Positions 10,603-23,395 of a stretch of 64,000 nt of DNA are shown here, one piece after another; the first letter of the stretch is position 1; each line of letters opens with the position of its first letter. The stretch comes from Ryuthela nishihirai. Lineage: Eukaryota > Arthropoda > Arachnida > Araneae > Heptathelidae. Made by a program: the position numbers and the translations under genes. The stretch spans positions 40,334,135-40,398,134 of the forward strand of contig JAWZYU010000010.1 in assembly GCA_038380435.1 (NCBI GenBank), written 5' to 3'. The notes beneath the pieces are model-generated. The model was not told where the DNA came from. It searched no databases and worked only from the letters and a program-made list of their open reading frames with translations.

Positions 10603-13600
10603 TCACTGCGAAACTGCTTTAGTTTCTGCAGCTCTTTGTTCATCCACTGCGACACTGCTTTGTTTTCTGCAGCTCTTTGTTCATCCACTGCGAAACTGCT
10701 TTGTTTTCTGTAGCTCTTTGTTCATCTACTGCGAAACTGCTTCAGTTTCTGCAGCTCTTTGTTCATCCACTGCGAAACTGCTTTGTTTTCTGCAGCTCTT
10801 TGTTCATCCACTGCGAAACTGTTTTGTTTTCTGCAGCTCTTTGTTCATCCACTGCGAAACTGCTTTGTTTTCTGTAGCTCTTTGTTCATCTACTGCGAAA
10901 CTGCTTTAGTTTCTGCAGCTCTTTGTTCATCCACTGCGAAACTGCTTTGTTTTCTGCATCTCTTTGTTCATCCACTGCGAAACTGCTTTGTTTTCTGCAG
11001 CTCTTTGTTCATCCACTGCGAAACTGCTTTGTTTTCTGTAGCTCTTTGTTCATCTACTGCGAAACTGCTTTAGTTTCTGCAGCTCTTTGTTCATCCACTG
11101 CGAAACTGCTTTGTTTTCTGCAGCTCTTTGTTCATCCACTGCGAAACTGCTTTGTTTTCTGCAACTCTTTGTTCATCTACTGCGAAACTGCTTTGTTTTC
11201 TGTAGCTCTTTGTTCATCTACTGCGAAACTGCTTTAGTTTCTGCAGCTCTTTGTTCATCCACTGCGAAACTGCTTTGTTTTCTGCAGCTCTTTGTTCATC
11301 CACTGCGAAACTGCTTTGTTTTCTGCAACTCTTTGTTCATCCACTGCGAAACTGCTTTGTTTTCTGCAACTCTTTGTTCATCCACTGCGAAACTGCTTTG
11401 TTTTCTGTAGCTCTTTTTTCATCTACTGCGAAACTGCTTTAGTTTCTGCAGCCCTTTGTTCATCTACTGCGAAACTGCTTTAGTTTCTGCAGCTCTTTGT
11501 TCATCGACTGCGAAACTGCTTTGTTTTCTGCAGCTCTTTGTTCATCCACTGCGAAACTGCTTTGTTTTCTGCAACTCTTTGTTCATCCACTGCGAAACTG
11601 CTTTGTTTTCTGCAGCTCTTTGTTCATCCACTGCGAAACTGCTTTGTTTTCTGCAACTCTTTGTTCATCCACTGCGAAACTGCTTTGTTTTCTGTAGCTC
11701 TTTGTTCATCTACTGCGAAACTGCTTTAGTTTCTGCAGCTCTTCGTTCATCCACTGCGAAACTGCTTTGTTTTCTGTAGCTCTTTGTTCATCTACTGCGA
11801 AACTGCTTTAGTTTCTGCAGCTCTTTGTTCATCTACTGCGAAACTGCTTTAGTTTCTGCAGCTCTTTGTTCATCGACTGCGAAACTGCTTTGTTTTCTGC
11901 AGCTCTTTGTTCATCCACTGCGAAACTGCTTTGTTTTCTGCAACTCTTTGTTCATCCACTGCGAAACTGCTTTGTTTTCTGCAGCTCTTTGTTCATCTAC
12001 TGCGAAACTGCTTTAGTTTCTGCAGCTCTTTGTTCATCGACTGCGAAACTGCTTTGTTTTCTGCAGCTCTTTGTTCATCCACTGCGAAACTGCTTTGTTT
12101 TCTGCAACTCTTTGTTCATCCACTGCGAAACTGCTTTGTTTTCTGCAGCTCTTTGTTCATCCACTGCGAAAGTGCTTTGTTTTCTGCAACTCTTTGTTCA
12201 TCCACTGCGAAACTGCTTTGTTTTCTGTAGCTCTTTGTTCATCTACTGCGAAACTGCTTTAGTTTCTGCAGCTCTTCGTTCATCCACTGCGAAACTGCTT
12301 TGTTTTCTGCAGCTCTTTGTTCATCCACTGCGAAACTGCTTTGTTTTCTGCAACTCTTTGTTCATCTACTGCGAAACTGCTTTAGTTTCTACAGCTCTTT
12401 GTTCATCGACTGCGAAACTGCTTTGCTTTCTGCAGCTCTTTGTTCATCCACTGCGAAACTGCTTTGTTTTCTGCAACTCTTTGTTCATCTACTGCGAAAC
12501 TGCTTTAGTTTCTACAGCTCTTTGTTCATCGACTGCGAAACTGCTTTGCTTTCTGCAGCTCTTTGTTCATCCACTGCGAAACTGCTTTGTTTTCTGCAGC
12601 TCTTTGTTCATCCACTGCGAAACTGCTTTGTTTTCTGCAACTCTTTGTTCATCTACTGCGAAACTGCTTTGTTTTCTGTAGCTCTTTGTTCATCTACTGC
12701 GAAACTGCTTTGTTTTCTGCAGCTCTTTGTTCATCCACTGCGAAACTGCTTTGTTTTCTGCAACTCTTTGTTCATCCACTGCGAAACTGCTTTGTTTTCT
12801 GCAACTCTTTGTTCATCCACTGCGAAACTGCTTTGTTTTCTGTAGCTCTTTGTTCATCTACTGCGAAACTGCTTTAGTTTCTGCAGCTCTTTGTTCATCT
12901 ACTGCGAAACTGCTTTAGTTTCTGCAGCTCTTTGTTCATCGACTGCGAAACTGCTTTGTTTTCTGCAGCTCTTTGTTCATGCACTGCGAAACTGCTTTGT
13001 TTTCTGCAACTCTTTGTTCATCCACTGCGAAACTGCTTTGTTTTCTGCAGCTCTTTGTTCATCCACTGCGAAACTGCTTTGTTTTCTGCAACTCTTTGTT
13101 CATCCACTGCGAAACTGCTTTGTTTTCTGTAGCTCTTTGTTCATCTACTGCGAAACTGCTTTAGTTTCTGCAGCTCTTCGTTCATCCACTGCGAAACTGC
13201 TTTGTTTTCTGCAGCTCTTTGTTCATCCACTGCGAAACTGCTTTGTTTTCTACAACTCTTTGGTCATCTACTGCGAAACTGCTTTAGTTTCTGCAGCTCT
13301 TTGTTCATCGACTGCGAAACTGCTTTGTTTTCTGCAGCTGTTTGTTCATCCACTGCGAAACTGCTTTGTTTTCTGCAGCTCTTTGTTCATCCACTGCGAA
13401 ACTGCTTTGTTTTCTGCAACTCTTTGTTCATCTACTGCGAAACTGCTTTGTTTTCTGTAGCTCTTTGTTCATCTACTGCGAAACTGCTTTAGTTTCTGCA
13501 GTTCTTTGTTCATCTACTGCGAAACTGCTTTGTTTTCTGCAGCTCTTTGTTCATCCACTGCGAAACTGCTTTGTTTTCTGCAACTCTTTGTTCATCCACT

Positions 13601-16600
13601 GCGAAACTGCTTTGTTTTCTGCAACTCTTTGTTCATCCACTGCGAAACTGCTTTGTTTTCTGTAGCTCTTTGTTCATCTACTGCGAAACTGCTTTAGTTT
13701 CTGCAGCTCTTTGTTCCTCCACTGCGAAACTGCTTTGTTTTCTGCAGCTCTTTGTTCATCCACTGCGAAACTGCTTTGTTTTCTGCAACTCTTTGTTCAT
13801 CCACTGCGAAACTGCTTTGTTTTCTGTAGCTCTTTGTTCATCTACTGCGAAACTGCTTTAGTTTCTGCAGCTCTTTGTTCATCCACTGCGAAACTGCTTT
13901 GTTTTCTGCAACTCTTTGTTCATCCACTGCGAAACTGCTTTGTTTTCTGTAGCTCTTTGTTCATCTACTGCGAAACTGCTTTAGTTTCTGCAGCTCTTTG
14001 TTCATCCACTGCGAAACTGCTTTGTTTTCTGCAGCTCTTTGTTCATCCACTCCGAAACTGCTTTGTTTTCTGCAGCTCTTTGTTAATCCACTGCGAAACT
14101 GCTTTGTTTTCTGTAGCTCTTTGTTCATCTACTGCGAAACTGCTTTAGTTTCTGCAGCTCTTTGTTCATCCACTGCGAAACTGCTTTGTTTTCTGCAACT
14201 CTTTGTTCATCCACTGCGAAACTGCTTTGTTTTCTGCAGCTCTTTGTTCATCCACTGCGAAACTGCTTTGTTTTCTGCAACTCTTTGTTAATCTACTGCG
14301 AAACTGCTTTGTTTTCTGCAACTCTTTGTTCATCCACTGCGAAACTGCTTTGTTTTCTGTAGCTCTTTGTTCATCTACTGCGAAACTGCTTTAGTTTCTG
14401 CAGCTCTTTGTTCATCGACTGCGAAACTGCTTTGTTTTCTGCAGCTCTTTGTTCATCCACTGCGAAACTGCTTTGTTTTCTGCAACTCTTTGTTCATCCA
14501 CTGCGAAACTGCTTTGTTTTCTGTAGCTCTTTGTTCATCTACTGCGAAACTGCTTTAGTTTCTGCAGCTCTTCGTTCATCCACTGCGAAACTGCTTTGTT
14601 TTCTGCAGCTCTTTGTTCATCCACTGCGAAACTGCTTTGTTTTCTACAACTCTTTGGTCATCTACTGCGAAACTGCTTTAGTTTCTGCAGCTCTTTGTTC
14701 ATCGACTGCGAAACTGCTTTGTTTTCTGCAGCTGTTTGTTCATCCACTGCGAAACTGCTTTGTTTTCTGCAGCTCTTTGTTCATCCACTGCGAAACTGCT
14801 TTGTTTTCTGCAACTCTTTGTTCATCTACTGCGAAACTGCTTTGTTTTCTGTAGCTCTTTGTTCATCTACTGCGAAACTGCTTTAGTTTCTGCAGTTCTT
14901 TGTTCATCTACTGCGAAACTGCTTTGTTTTCTGCAGCTCTTTGTTCATCCACTGCGAAACTGCTTTGTTTTCTGCAACTCTTTGTTCATCCACTGCGAAA
15001 CTGCTTTGTTTTCTGCAACTCTTTGTTCATCCACTGCGAAACTGCTTTGTTTTCTGTAGCTCTTTGTTCATCTACTGCGAAACTGCTTTAGTTTCTGCAG
15101 CTCTTTGTTCATCCACTGCGAAACTGCTTTGTTTTCTGCAGCTCTTTGTTCATCCACTGCGAAACTGCTTTGTTTTCTGCAACTCTTTGTTCATCCACTG
15201 CGAAATTGCTTTGTTTTCTGTAGCTCTTTGTTCATCTACTGCGAAACTGCTTTAGTTTCTGCAGCTCTTTGTTCATCCACTGCGAAACTGCTTTGTTTTC
15301 TGCAACTCTTTGTTCATCCACTGCGAAACTGCTTTGTTTTCTGTAGCTCTTTGTTCATCTACTGCGAAACTGCTTTAGTTTCTGCAGCTCTTTGTTCATC
15401 CACTGCGAAACTGCTTTGTTTTCTGCAGCTCTTTGTTCATCCACTCCGAAACTGCTTTGTTTTCTGCAGCTCTTTGTTAATCCACTGCGAAACTGCTTTG
15501 TTTTCTGTAGCTCTTTGTTCATCTACTGCGAAACTGCTTTGTTTTCTGCAACTCTTTGTTCATCCACTGCGAAACTGCTTTGTTTTCTGCAACTCTTTGT
15601 TCATCCACTGCGAAACTGCTTTGTTTTCTGCAGCTCTTTGTTCATCCACTGCGAAACTGCTTTGTTTTCTGTAGCTCTTTGTTCATCTACTGCGAAACTG
15701 CTTTAGTTTCTGCAGCTCTTTGTTCATCGACTGCGAAACTGCTTTGTTTTCTGCAGCTCTTTGTTCATCCACTGCGAAACTGCTTTGTTTTCTGCAACTC
15801 TTTGTTCATCCACTGCGAAACTGCTTTGTTTTCTGTAGCTCTTTGTTCATCTACTGCGAAACTGCTTTAGTTTCTGCAGCTCTTTGTTCATCGACTGCGA
15901 AACTGCTTTGTTTTCTGCAGCTCTTTGTTCATCCACTGCGAAACTGCTTTGTTTTCTGCAACTCTTTGTTCATCCACTGCGAAACTGCTTTGTTTTCTGC
16001 AGCTCTTTGTTCATCCACTGCGAAACTGCTTTGTTTTCTGCAACTCTTTGTTCATCCACTGCGAAACTGCTTTGTTTTCTGCAGCTCTTTGTTCATCCAC
16101 TGCGAAACTGCTTTGTTTTCTGTAGCTCTTTGTTCATCTACTGCGAAACTGCTTTAGTTTCTGCAGCTCTTTGTTCATCCACTGCGAAACTGCTTTGTTT
16201 TCTGCAGCTCTTTGTTAATCCACTGCGAAACTGCTTTGTTTTCTGCAGCTCTTTGTTCATCCACTGCGAAACTGCTTTGTTTTCTGCAACTCTTTGTTCA
16301 TCCACTGCGAAACTGCTTTGTTTTCTGCAACTCTTTGTTAATCTACTGCGAAACTGCTTTGTTTTCTGCAACTCTTTGTTCATCCACTGCGAAACTGCTT
16401 TGTTTTCTGTAGCTCTTTGTTCATCTACTGCGAAACTGCTTTAGTTTCTGCAGCTCTTTGTTCATCGACTGCGAAACTGCTTTGTTTTCTGCAGCTCTTT
16501 GTTCATCCACTGCGAAACTGCTTTGTTTTCTGCAACTCTTTGTTCATCCACTGCGAAACTGCTTTGTTTTCTGTAGCTCTTTGTTCATCTACTGCGAAAC

Positions 16601-17049
16601 TGCTTTAGTTTCTGCAGCTCTTTGTTCATCGACTGCGAAACTGCTTTGTTTTCTGCAGCTCTTTGTTCATCCACTGCGAAACTGCTTTGTTTTCTGCAAC
16701 TCTTTGTTCATCCACTGCGAAACTGCTTTGTTTTCTGCAGCTCTTTGTTCATCCACTGCGAAACTGCTTTGTTTTCTGCAACTCTTTGTTCATCCACTGC
16801 GAAACTGCTTTGTTTTCTGCAGCTCTTTGTTCATCCACTGCGAAACTGCTTTGTTTTCTGCAACTCTTTGTTCATCCACTGCGAAACTGCTTTGTTTTCT
16901 GTAGCTCTTTGTTCATCTACTGCGAAACTGCTTTAGTTTCTGCAGCTCTTTGTTCATCGACTGCGAAACTGCTTTGTTTTCTGCAGCTCTTTGTTCATCC
17001 ACTGCGAAACTGCTTTGTTTTCTGTAGCTCTTTGTTCATCCACTGCAAA
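10603..17049. repeat. 41-bp tandem satellite array, ~157 copies, with higher-order structure
   Basis: Head-to-tail copies of a 41-bp unit containing GCGAAACTGCTTTGTTTTCT followed by GCAGCTCTTTGTTCATCCACT. Main variants are GCAG, GTAG or GCAA after the T-run, TTTGTT or TTTAGT before it, and CATCCACT, CATCTACT or CATCGACT at the end. Rare variants recur exactly 1,394 bp (34 units) and 2,050 bp (50 units) apart, showing block duplications. The many overlapping open frames on both strands arise because the unit lacks stops in some frames. The array fills over a third of intron 1 of the receptor gene. Confidence 0.98.
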
Positions 17050-19588
17050 AATGTTAAAAGAGTAGAAGACAACCATTAAAAATAAAGTAACGTGGTAAGC
17101 AGATAAGTATGCGCCGAAATAGAATGTATAGAAATAGGTAGAATAACTTAATTTCTAGGCAGGTTGTTATTGGGAAATAGAGAGAGAAAGAGAGTTTTTT
17201 TAATTCTATAATTTCTCAGGAAACGTTTATTTTATAAAAGTAATGTTGCTTAAATTTGTTCATTAGCAAAAAGAATTCAGAGAGAAAGCAAATCGTATTT
17301 TCGTAATGTAAGAAAAGTTTGGTGGAAGCGATGTATAAAAAGAAAAAAGAACTCTTACTAAAGTGATTTCTTGAGGTTCTTGAGAAATATTTTGTTTTGT
17401 TAACTTCACCCAACAAATATTTTCAGCAACTAATTTTAAAACTTTAAAGGTTTAAATAATAAACCTTATGTCCAAAACTTTACGATAAAAAATATCAATA
17501 GAAAGATATCTTAATACCATTTTCTTTCATTTAATAAAAAACAGACTCTTAACAACGTGTCCACCAACTGAACCGCGGTTCATAGATTGCTGATAACTGA
17601 TCTACACCCTGAATAATTAAAATGTTGTTGGGCTTCTAAAAGGATAACCCCAATATGAAATTATTTTCTATTCAGTGATTCTTCCTGACACTTGATTTAT
17701 ATAAATTTCTGATGTTTTAAATCTGTTTTGACCCAATGTCACATAAGGAAATAAATGTCATTTAAATTTCGCAAATTGGAATGCCACTCATTCTTCAAGG
17801 GCTTACTAATGTTATTTCAGCGATTTTAAATTATTTCTACATTTCTTAACTTTTTTTTAAAATATTACATATTTTGCGATTAGAGGTAAAAATTTTCGTT
17901 AGTAGTTAAAAAAAACGGCAAAAGAGAAGATGTTCTCTTTAAAAAAAAGACCTTCTGACCACTCTACTCGAAAGAGTGACGCGTTACACAAATCATTAAT
18001 AGTAGATGGAAATTTGTCTAAAAGATGAAATTTGCATATTGAAGAAAATTATCTTTCTTTCCAATTGAAATTGGAATATTTGGTATCCAACAAGGGCGTA
18101 TACATTATATATTTATGGAATAGGGTTGTTATTTTATTTGTAACTTAATAAGCTGAGAAACTTGAACATTTCAAATCCCTAATCATAATTCCACAAGGGA
18201 ACTTTTCAACCGTTTCTTTTCTAAGAAGAGTGGAACATTTGTTCGCTCCACGGTGTTTTTTTTTTCTTTTTTCAAATTTTCAGGCATTTAAAATTGTCAA
18301 AAATTTTAAACAAAAATGTATATTGTCTAAAATAATCTATATTTTGAATTTTTATATTTGCTGAAAATGATTTAAGCATATTTTGTTAGGTTCTTTTCCT
18401 TTCCACTCCGGGTATTCTACAAAACCATAGAGCTGAGGGTAAAAAAAGTACATTTTATCTTAAAACAACTCATTTTCTTCAAAACAAACATAGTTCTTTA
18501 GGCTTTAATTTCAACTACGGGTTGCTTTAGTTGAGGGCACCAAGAGATTTCCTTATTACTTCTGCCAGAACAGTGATCATGACTCAATATTAAGGTGACC
18601 ATATGTACCCGTTTTACGGAGAGTATCCCCAGAAGTATCCCCGGAGTTTGGCTTTAGATATCTTTTAAATATTAAATTGACTGTACTTTTGATAAGAATT
18701 TTATTAATAGAATAATAGTGGCAACACTGTTAGAAAAAATTTCGATCGCAATGCAGGTGACTGAAAAATTGAGGCAAAAATCATCATAGTGATTGTAGAC
18801 ACTGCTCACACCAGTAGAGAAGGTAATACTTTCTTGTACTTGCTGACACCATCGCATGTCTTATGGTTGCAACAGCTTAATTACTATGCAGGTAGCTCCT
18901 TAAACTCTGTTTTAAACCTTTAACTCTGTTTTAACAGAATTCGGCGCAATGTAGTTCCCGAGAAACTTGACAGACAAGTCCCAAATTTGAAACTCGGGTT
19001 CCCCCTATGTAATAATACAGGGGTATTGGGTTAAAAAAAAAATGAGCCCTAACCTGCAACGGGAGGGGTTTAGAACCTCGAACTGCTTTGCAAATGTGGG
19101 AGATCTGCATCAGTGAAGAACACTTCCGGAGGAGAATTTTCCTTTCCATCCAATTGAAAGAATTTTTTCAAACGTGAATTTAATATGGAAGGATGAGAAA
19201 TCAGATATAAAAGTGGATACCGTAAGAGTTTTGTTGCAGTGAAACTAGTTTTCGCGTCTCTTGTGAAAAAGTTTAGTGCAAAACTTGCTGAAAATGTAAA
19301 TATTTCACATAAAAATCCATTTTTATGGAAAATATAGAAAATAAGAGTAACTTTTGTTAATTAATCTACGTTTTTCAAGTTTCAGTTCTGCTACTTGATA
19401 ATAAGGCTATTATTATGTCCAATAATATATAAAATATGTTCTAAATGAAAAAGATATTGTTACTTAATAACACAATAATTTCAGTAAAAAAGTTAATCCT
19501 TCAACTAGAATTTTCAGACGTCACCGAATTTCCTTTAATCTGGTCACACTACTCAATATGTAATCTTGGATACATTGCATGATTAGAA
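17050..19588. other. Intron 1, long AT-rich stretch without recognised features
   Basis: Strongly AT-rich with homopolymer runs. Short open frames (17216-17416, 18672-18857, 18931-19149, minus strand) show no domain. No repeat family from elsewhere in the window is recognised. Confidence 0.5.
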
Positions 19589-20215
19589 ACAAGTTTCATC
19601 ATCATCATCCTCAAGCAGCCATGGGCTACGGAGGTCCAGCCAGACCGTACAATTTAGTTCAAGCAAGTCTGTCCTGAGCTACATCTGCTGCATCTGGTCA
19701 CTTCACACCAATTCTGACAAGGTCCTGTTTGACATTATCTGCCCACCGCATCCTAGGTCTCCCCCTCTTTCTGAGACCTTTAGGTACACTGCTCATAACC
19801 CTATTGGCTAATCTATAATTATTCATACGGGCAACATGGCAAAACCAACGGAGTCTCTCTCTGCACAATATGCTGCTTAAAGGAGGTTGCAAACTTTTTT
19901 GCCTAACCTCATCATTAGTTACAAAGTTGAACCACCTAATACCCAAGATACTGCGTAAGCACCTAGAATCAAAAGCATCTAGTTTCCTGTTATCATGTTT
20001 ACAAAGTGTCCAAGTTTCACTACCATAACTAACCCTAGAAAGAACCAAACTATTATACAGTCTAATTTTAGTCTTTAGGTGTATACGCCTATTTCTCCAC
20101 ACTCTCCATAGATTCTTAAAATGTTCCATCAGCAATCCCTATTCGTCTGTTAATCTCATGCCGCACATCACCAGTATCTGTTACATAGCTCCCAAAATAA
20201 TTGAAATAGTTTACC
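19589..20215 (-). pseudogene. 5'-truncated non-LTR retrotransposon, C-terminal end
   Basis: The minus strand encodes HFKNLWRVWRNRRIHLKTKI, SLVLSRVSYGSETWTLCKHD, then DSRCLRSILGIRWFNFV, RERLRWFCHVARM and RKRGRPRMRWADNVKQDLVR, the same C-terminal order as the 8.2-9.9 kb fragment. On the coding strand it ends in a (GATGAT)n tail at about 19596-19612, which fits target-primed reverse transcription; such short-repeat tails are common in RTE-type elements. Confidence 0.87.
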
Positions 20216-21013
20216 TTTATTATTAACAAGCTGAGCACCAGGTACTACCATGGTCTCAGTTTAAGATGACATTATTACTATTCTCACTGCACTAAAGGTT
20301 AGTTCTATTAAAATCACCCCTAAGCACACAGATTTAAACGTATATATATATATGTGTTGTAATAGGGTAAAACGATTTAAAAGCAGCTTTGCCAGCAGCG
20401 AAAGATGAAATCCCGTTAAATGATTCACTGACTGTTGAACAGTTCAAAATAACCACAGGAAAAAAGCTTTAAATTAATCTACATCCTTTACACCTTGGCT
20501 GTAACTGAGAAATTATATATTTCACGAATAACTTTTCAGTATTCTATATAAAGTGAGCAAATGAACTGAACGGGAAAAGAAGATGGTCAGAAAATGACAA
20601 CATGGGATTTGGCAGCGATTATCATTTCCTGTAGGAATATTTTTGCTAATATTCCACACGTAAATATTTTTTTTTTCTTATGGGAAACCACCTTTTAACA
20701 TTTCGACATGAAACTTGCCAGTGCAACTTGCACGACAGCCAAAAACACCCTGTCAAATTTTCAAATATCTGGCGCAATTTATCGATGAGTTATGGCTGCT
20801 ACAGACAGACGGACACACGGACATATATTTCATTTTACTATTATAGATTATAAACGTATTCTCAGGCTGTAAAATTTTTATATTGCTTCAAATAAAATTT
20901 GACGAGAATACTTTTCAACGTTATAAACTCATGGCTAAAAGAGCTTTTGCTGGGTGATATGAACTCATAACATATCATGCTCTCAGACCACTCAGCTGCC
21001 AAGCGCAGCATTA
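20216..21013. other. Intron 1, unassigned
   Basis: AT-rich. A GC-richer segment near 20700-20830 with GACAGACGGACACACGGAC resembles a dispersed-repeat tail but I could not assign it. Confidence 0.4.
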
Positions 21014-21023
21014 TATCTTAAAG

Positions 21024-21411
21024 TTTGGGTTGGTTTGTTTTACCTCTGAGCGGCATTTTTTTGCACACCATGGGCTAAATGGCCAGGTCACATGGACCCC
21101 GAAGGCTCAGAGAAGGTTGGGAGAGGGGACCCATTGGAACAGCTGTTGGGAGACAGATGGTAGCCTCCCGTCAAGGCCATTCAGCGTGTTCTTTAACGTG
21201 CACAGGGTATGGCTCTCCCGCACACGGGGCCACGGCTTAACGTCCCATCCGACGGACGGCGGCCTTTCCAAGCCCATCGGTGTCCCCTACTGACGGTTTG
21301 CAGGGCGGGGAGTTTTGCGGAGATAAATCTCAACGCTCACCCAGCTGGGACTCGAACCTGGGAACTGCAGATTACGAGTCTGGCACGCTACCGACTGAGC
21401 CACCCCCGCCC
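21024..21411 (-). mobile_element. SINE-A copy, full length
   Basis: Flanked by a perfect 10-bp duplication tatcttaaag (21014-21023 and 21412-21421). Intact A and B boxes and AACCC-type tail. Confidence 0.94.
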
Positions 21412-21719
21412 TATCTTAAAGGTAATCTTGAGATGTATTACACTTTATGTAAAGAATAATTTAGTTTCGAGGGTATAATTAGAAAGTAAAACTGATTGGA
21501 ATTTAAATCGCCGAATAGTTCTCAATTTAATTGAGATAGCAATTATAATGCAACTATAAAACAGCTTTTAATGAATAGAACTAAAGGACAACGTGGCGGA
21601 CACTGATTCAGTCGGCATAGCGTCAAGCTCATAAACTGTAGTTCCCAGGTTCGAGTCCCATCTGGGCCAAGGTGGTGGTTTAGCAGAGATGGACCAGGCT
21701 GGACTGAGATTTATCTCTG

Positions 21720-21836
21720 GTGAGGTCCTGCCATCCTCTCAGATCTCCTACTATGGCATATAAACTGACAGGCTCCTGTCAGACCTCTGTGGCAAGCAGC
21801 TGCTTGAGGGGGTATTTATTTATTTATTTTTTTAAA
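21720..21836 (+). mobile_element. SINE-B copy, 5'-truncated
   Basis: Contains the SINE-B body GAGGTCCTGCCATCCTCTCA ... ACTGACAGGCTCCTGTCAGA ... GGCAAGCAGCTGCTTGAGG and a (TATT)n tail; the tRNA-like head is absent. Confidence 0.85.
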
Positions 21837-21993
21837 CCCCAAACTGCCCACGGTCAGAAAGGAGACACCGATGGCCGTTGGATGGGTCAAAGAACTGTGG
21901 TCCTGTATTCATTAGAGTTACATCCCGTGCACGCATAAAGAACATGTCGGATGGCCTTGACGGAAGGCTTCCATCTGTCTCCTAACAACTGTC

Positions 21994-22379
21994 GGGGCGG
22001 GGGTGGTTCAGTCGGTAGCGCGCCAGGCTCGTAATCTCTAGTTCCCAGGTTCGAGTCCCAGCTGGGTCAGCGTTGAGATTTATCTCCGCAAAATTCCCCG
22101 CCCTGCCCACGGTCAGTAGGGGACACCGATGGGCTTGGAAAGGCCGCCGTCCATCGGATGGGACGTTAAGCTGTGGCCCCGTGTGCGGGAGAGACATAGG
22201 CTGTGCACGTTAAAGAACACGCTGGATGGCCTTGACGGGAGGCTACCATCTATCTCCCAACAGCTGTTCCAGTGGGTCCCCCTCCCACAACCTTCTCTGA
22301 GCCTTCGGGGTCCATGTGACCTGGTCATTTAGCAAATGGTGTGAAAAAAAGTGCCGCTCAGAGGTAAAACAACCCAGCC
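21994..22379 (+). mobile_element. SINE-A copy, full length, nested
   Basis: Flanked by a perfect 12-bp duplication ctaacaactgtc (21982-21993 and 22380-22391), which is part of the older SINE-A it entered. Confidence 0.94.
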
Positions 22380-22610
22380 CTAACAACTGTCCATTGGGTT
22401 CCCTTCTCCCAAACAGTTACCGAGTGTGGGAAAAGTTTCGGTAAACTCAAAAGAGTAAAAAAAATTTATTGTCTACCATGAACAAAGCGGACTAAGTGGA
22501 TTAAAAATTTAATCCATTGAAAGTGATTTATTTGAAAAAAATTTTTATTATGACATTAATGACTTTGCTAACATAAAGGAAAGAAAAAAATAACTATAAG
22601 AAATAAAGTA

Positions 22611-22817
22611 CAGTCGCACAAAAAATTATCCGAACACTATGGTTGATTACAAAATTCAGAAAAAATATCTGTCAACGATTTTTTGAGAAATTAGTGATCT
22701 GACAACCTTCGTGTCACGTGGGTTGCCAGATCACTAATTTCGAAAAAAATCGTTGCCAGATATTTTTTATGAATTCTGTAATCAACCATAGTGTTCGGAT
22801 ACTTTTTTGAGCGACTG
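22611..22817. mobile_element. Tc1/mariner-type palindromic MITE
   Basis: CAGTCGCACAAAAAATTATC at the left, inverted ...GAGCGACTG at the right, TA on both sides. Most of the element is one foldback. Confidence 0.9.
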
Positions 22818-22819
22818 TA

Positions 22820-23115
22820 CAAATCTTCTCTTTAGTGCAATGATTTGTTTTAGAGGTCCAAGAATAATCATTATAATGTGTATAAAATCTATGTGATTTT
22901 TTTGGTTGTATATTGGTGGGTGTTTGTTTTGAAATAAGAAAGCCTTACAATGCTTTCTTATTTTAAAAGTCAATATTTTAATCATAAAAAAGGGCATTTC
23001 TTTCTTCGCCATGAACATTAGATGAGTCGCTACATACATATATTAGAGAAGTTAAGTTGCAGTTCGAAAAGCCACCTGAATTCTGATGTTGACGCAAATA
23101 ATCTTTCTTTTCCAG
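22820..23115. other. Intron 1, end
   Basis: AT-rich intron leading to the acceptor before exon 2. Confidence 0.6.
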
Positions 23116-23211
23116 GTATACGACGAGTGTGTGGGTGTCGTATGCACGACCGTATCAGATTCGTACGTTCACCTGGTGCTTTAACATTCCACCTCGTTGC
23201 TCGAAATACAA
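23116..23211 (+). CDS. drpr: Draper/MEGF10-like exon 2: central EMI domain
   Basis: This 96-bp exon encodes 31 whole codons starting YTTSVWVSYARP and containing FTWCFNIPPRCSKY. The TWC motif and the PPRCSKY segment are characteristic of the EMI domain of Draper and MEGF10/11, a cysteine-rich N-terminal module linked to ligand binding and multimerisation. The acceptor is a pyrimidine run ending ttttccag at 23115 and the donor GTAAGT is at 23212. Phase is 2 in and 2 out, fitting exons 1 and 3 exactly. Other frames here contain stops or lack cysteine pattern. Flanking intron is AT-rich with a SINE 190 bp downstream. Confidence 0.94.
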
Positions 23212-23395
23212 GTAAGTGGAAAGAAAATTTGATATTCAACTGGATTTTCAAAGTAATCGTAAAAAGTTTTCGCCATAATAGAATCTCCGAAATATTCACT
23301 GCAGCTGATTGTGAATCACGGAAAAGTCGTACTATTTGAAACTTTTTTGTCACTTTAATTACTTCCACAGTTCTGACGTAGTCTTTGCAAAAGAG

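Larger units (their letters stand above)
21594..22440 (+). mobile_element. Old SINE-A carrying two later SINE insertions
   Basis: A diverged SINE-A: head at 21600-21670 (CAGTTCCCAGGTTCGAGTCC-like), middle at 21840-21990, and end at about 22380-22440. It is split by a SINE-B body (21720-21836) and by a young SINE-A (21994-22379). Confidence 0.85.

Noticed and set aside
10603..17049. CRISPR array
   Set aside because: Units are contiguous with no unique spacers, no cas genes are present, and the sequence is eukaryotic.
10535..17079. Dozens of Cys/Leu/Phe-rich frames in the 41-bp array as a gene cluster
   Set aside because: 41 is not a multiple of 3, so the same unit is read in all three frames in turn. 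This is a satellite, not a protein family.
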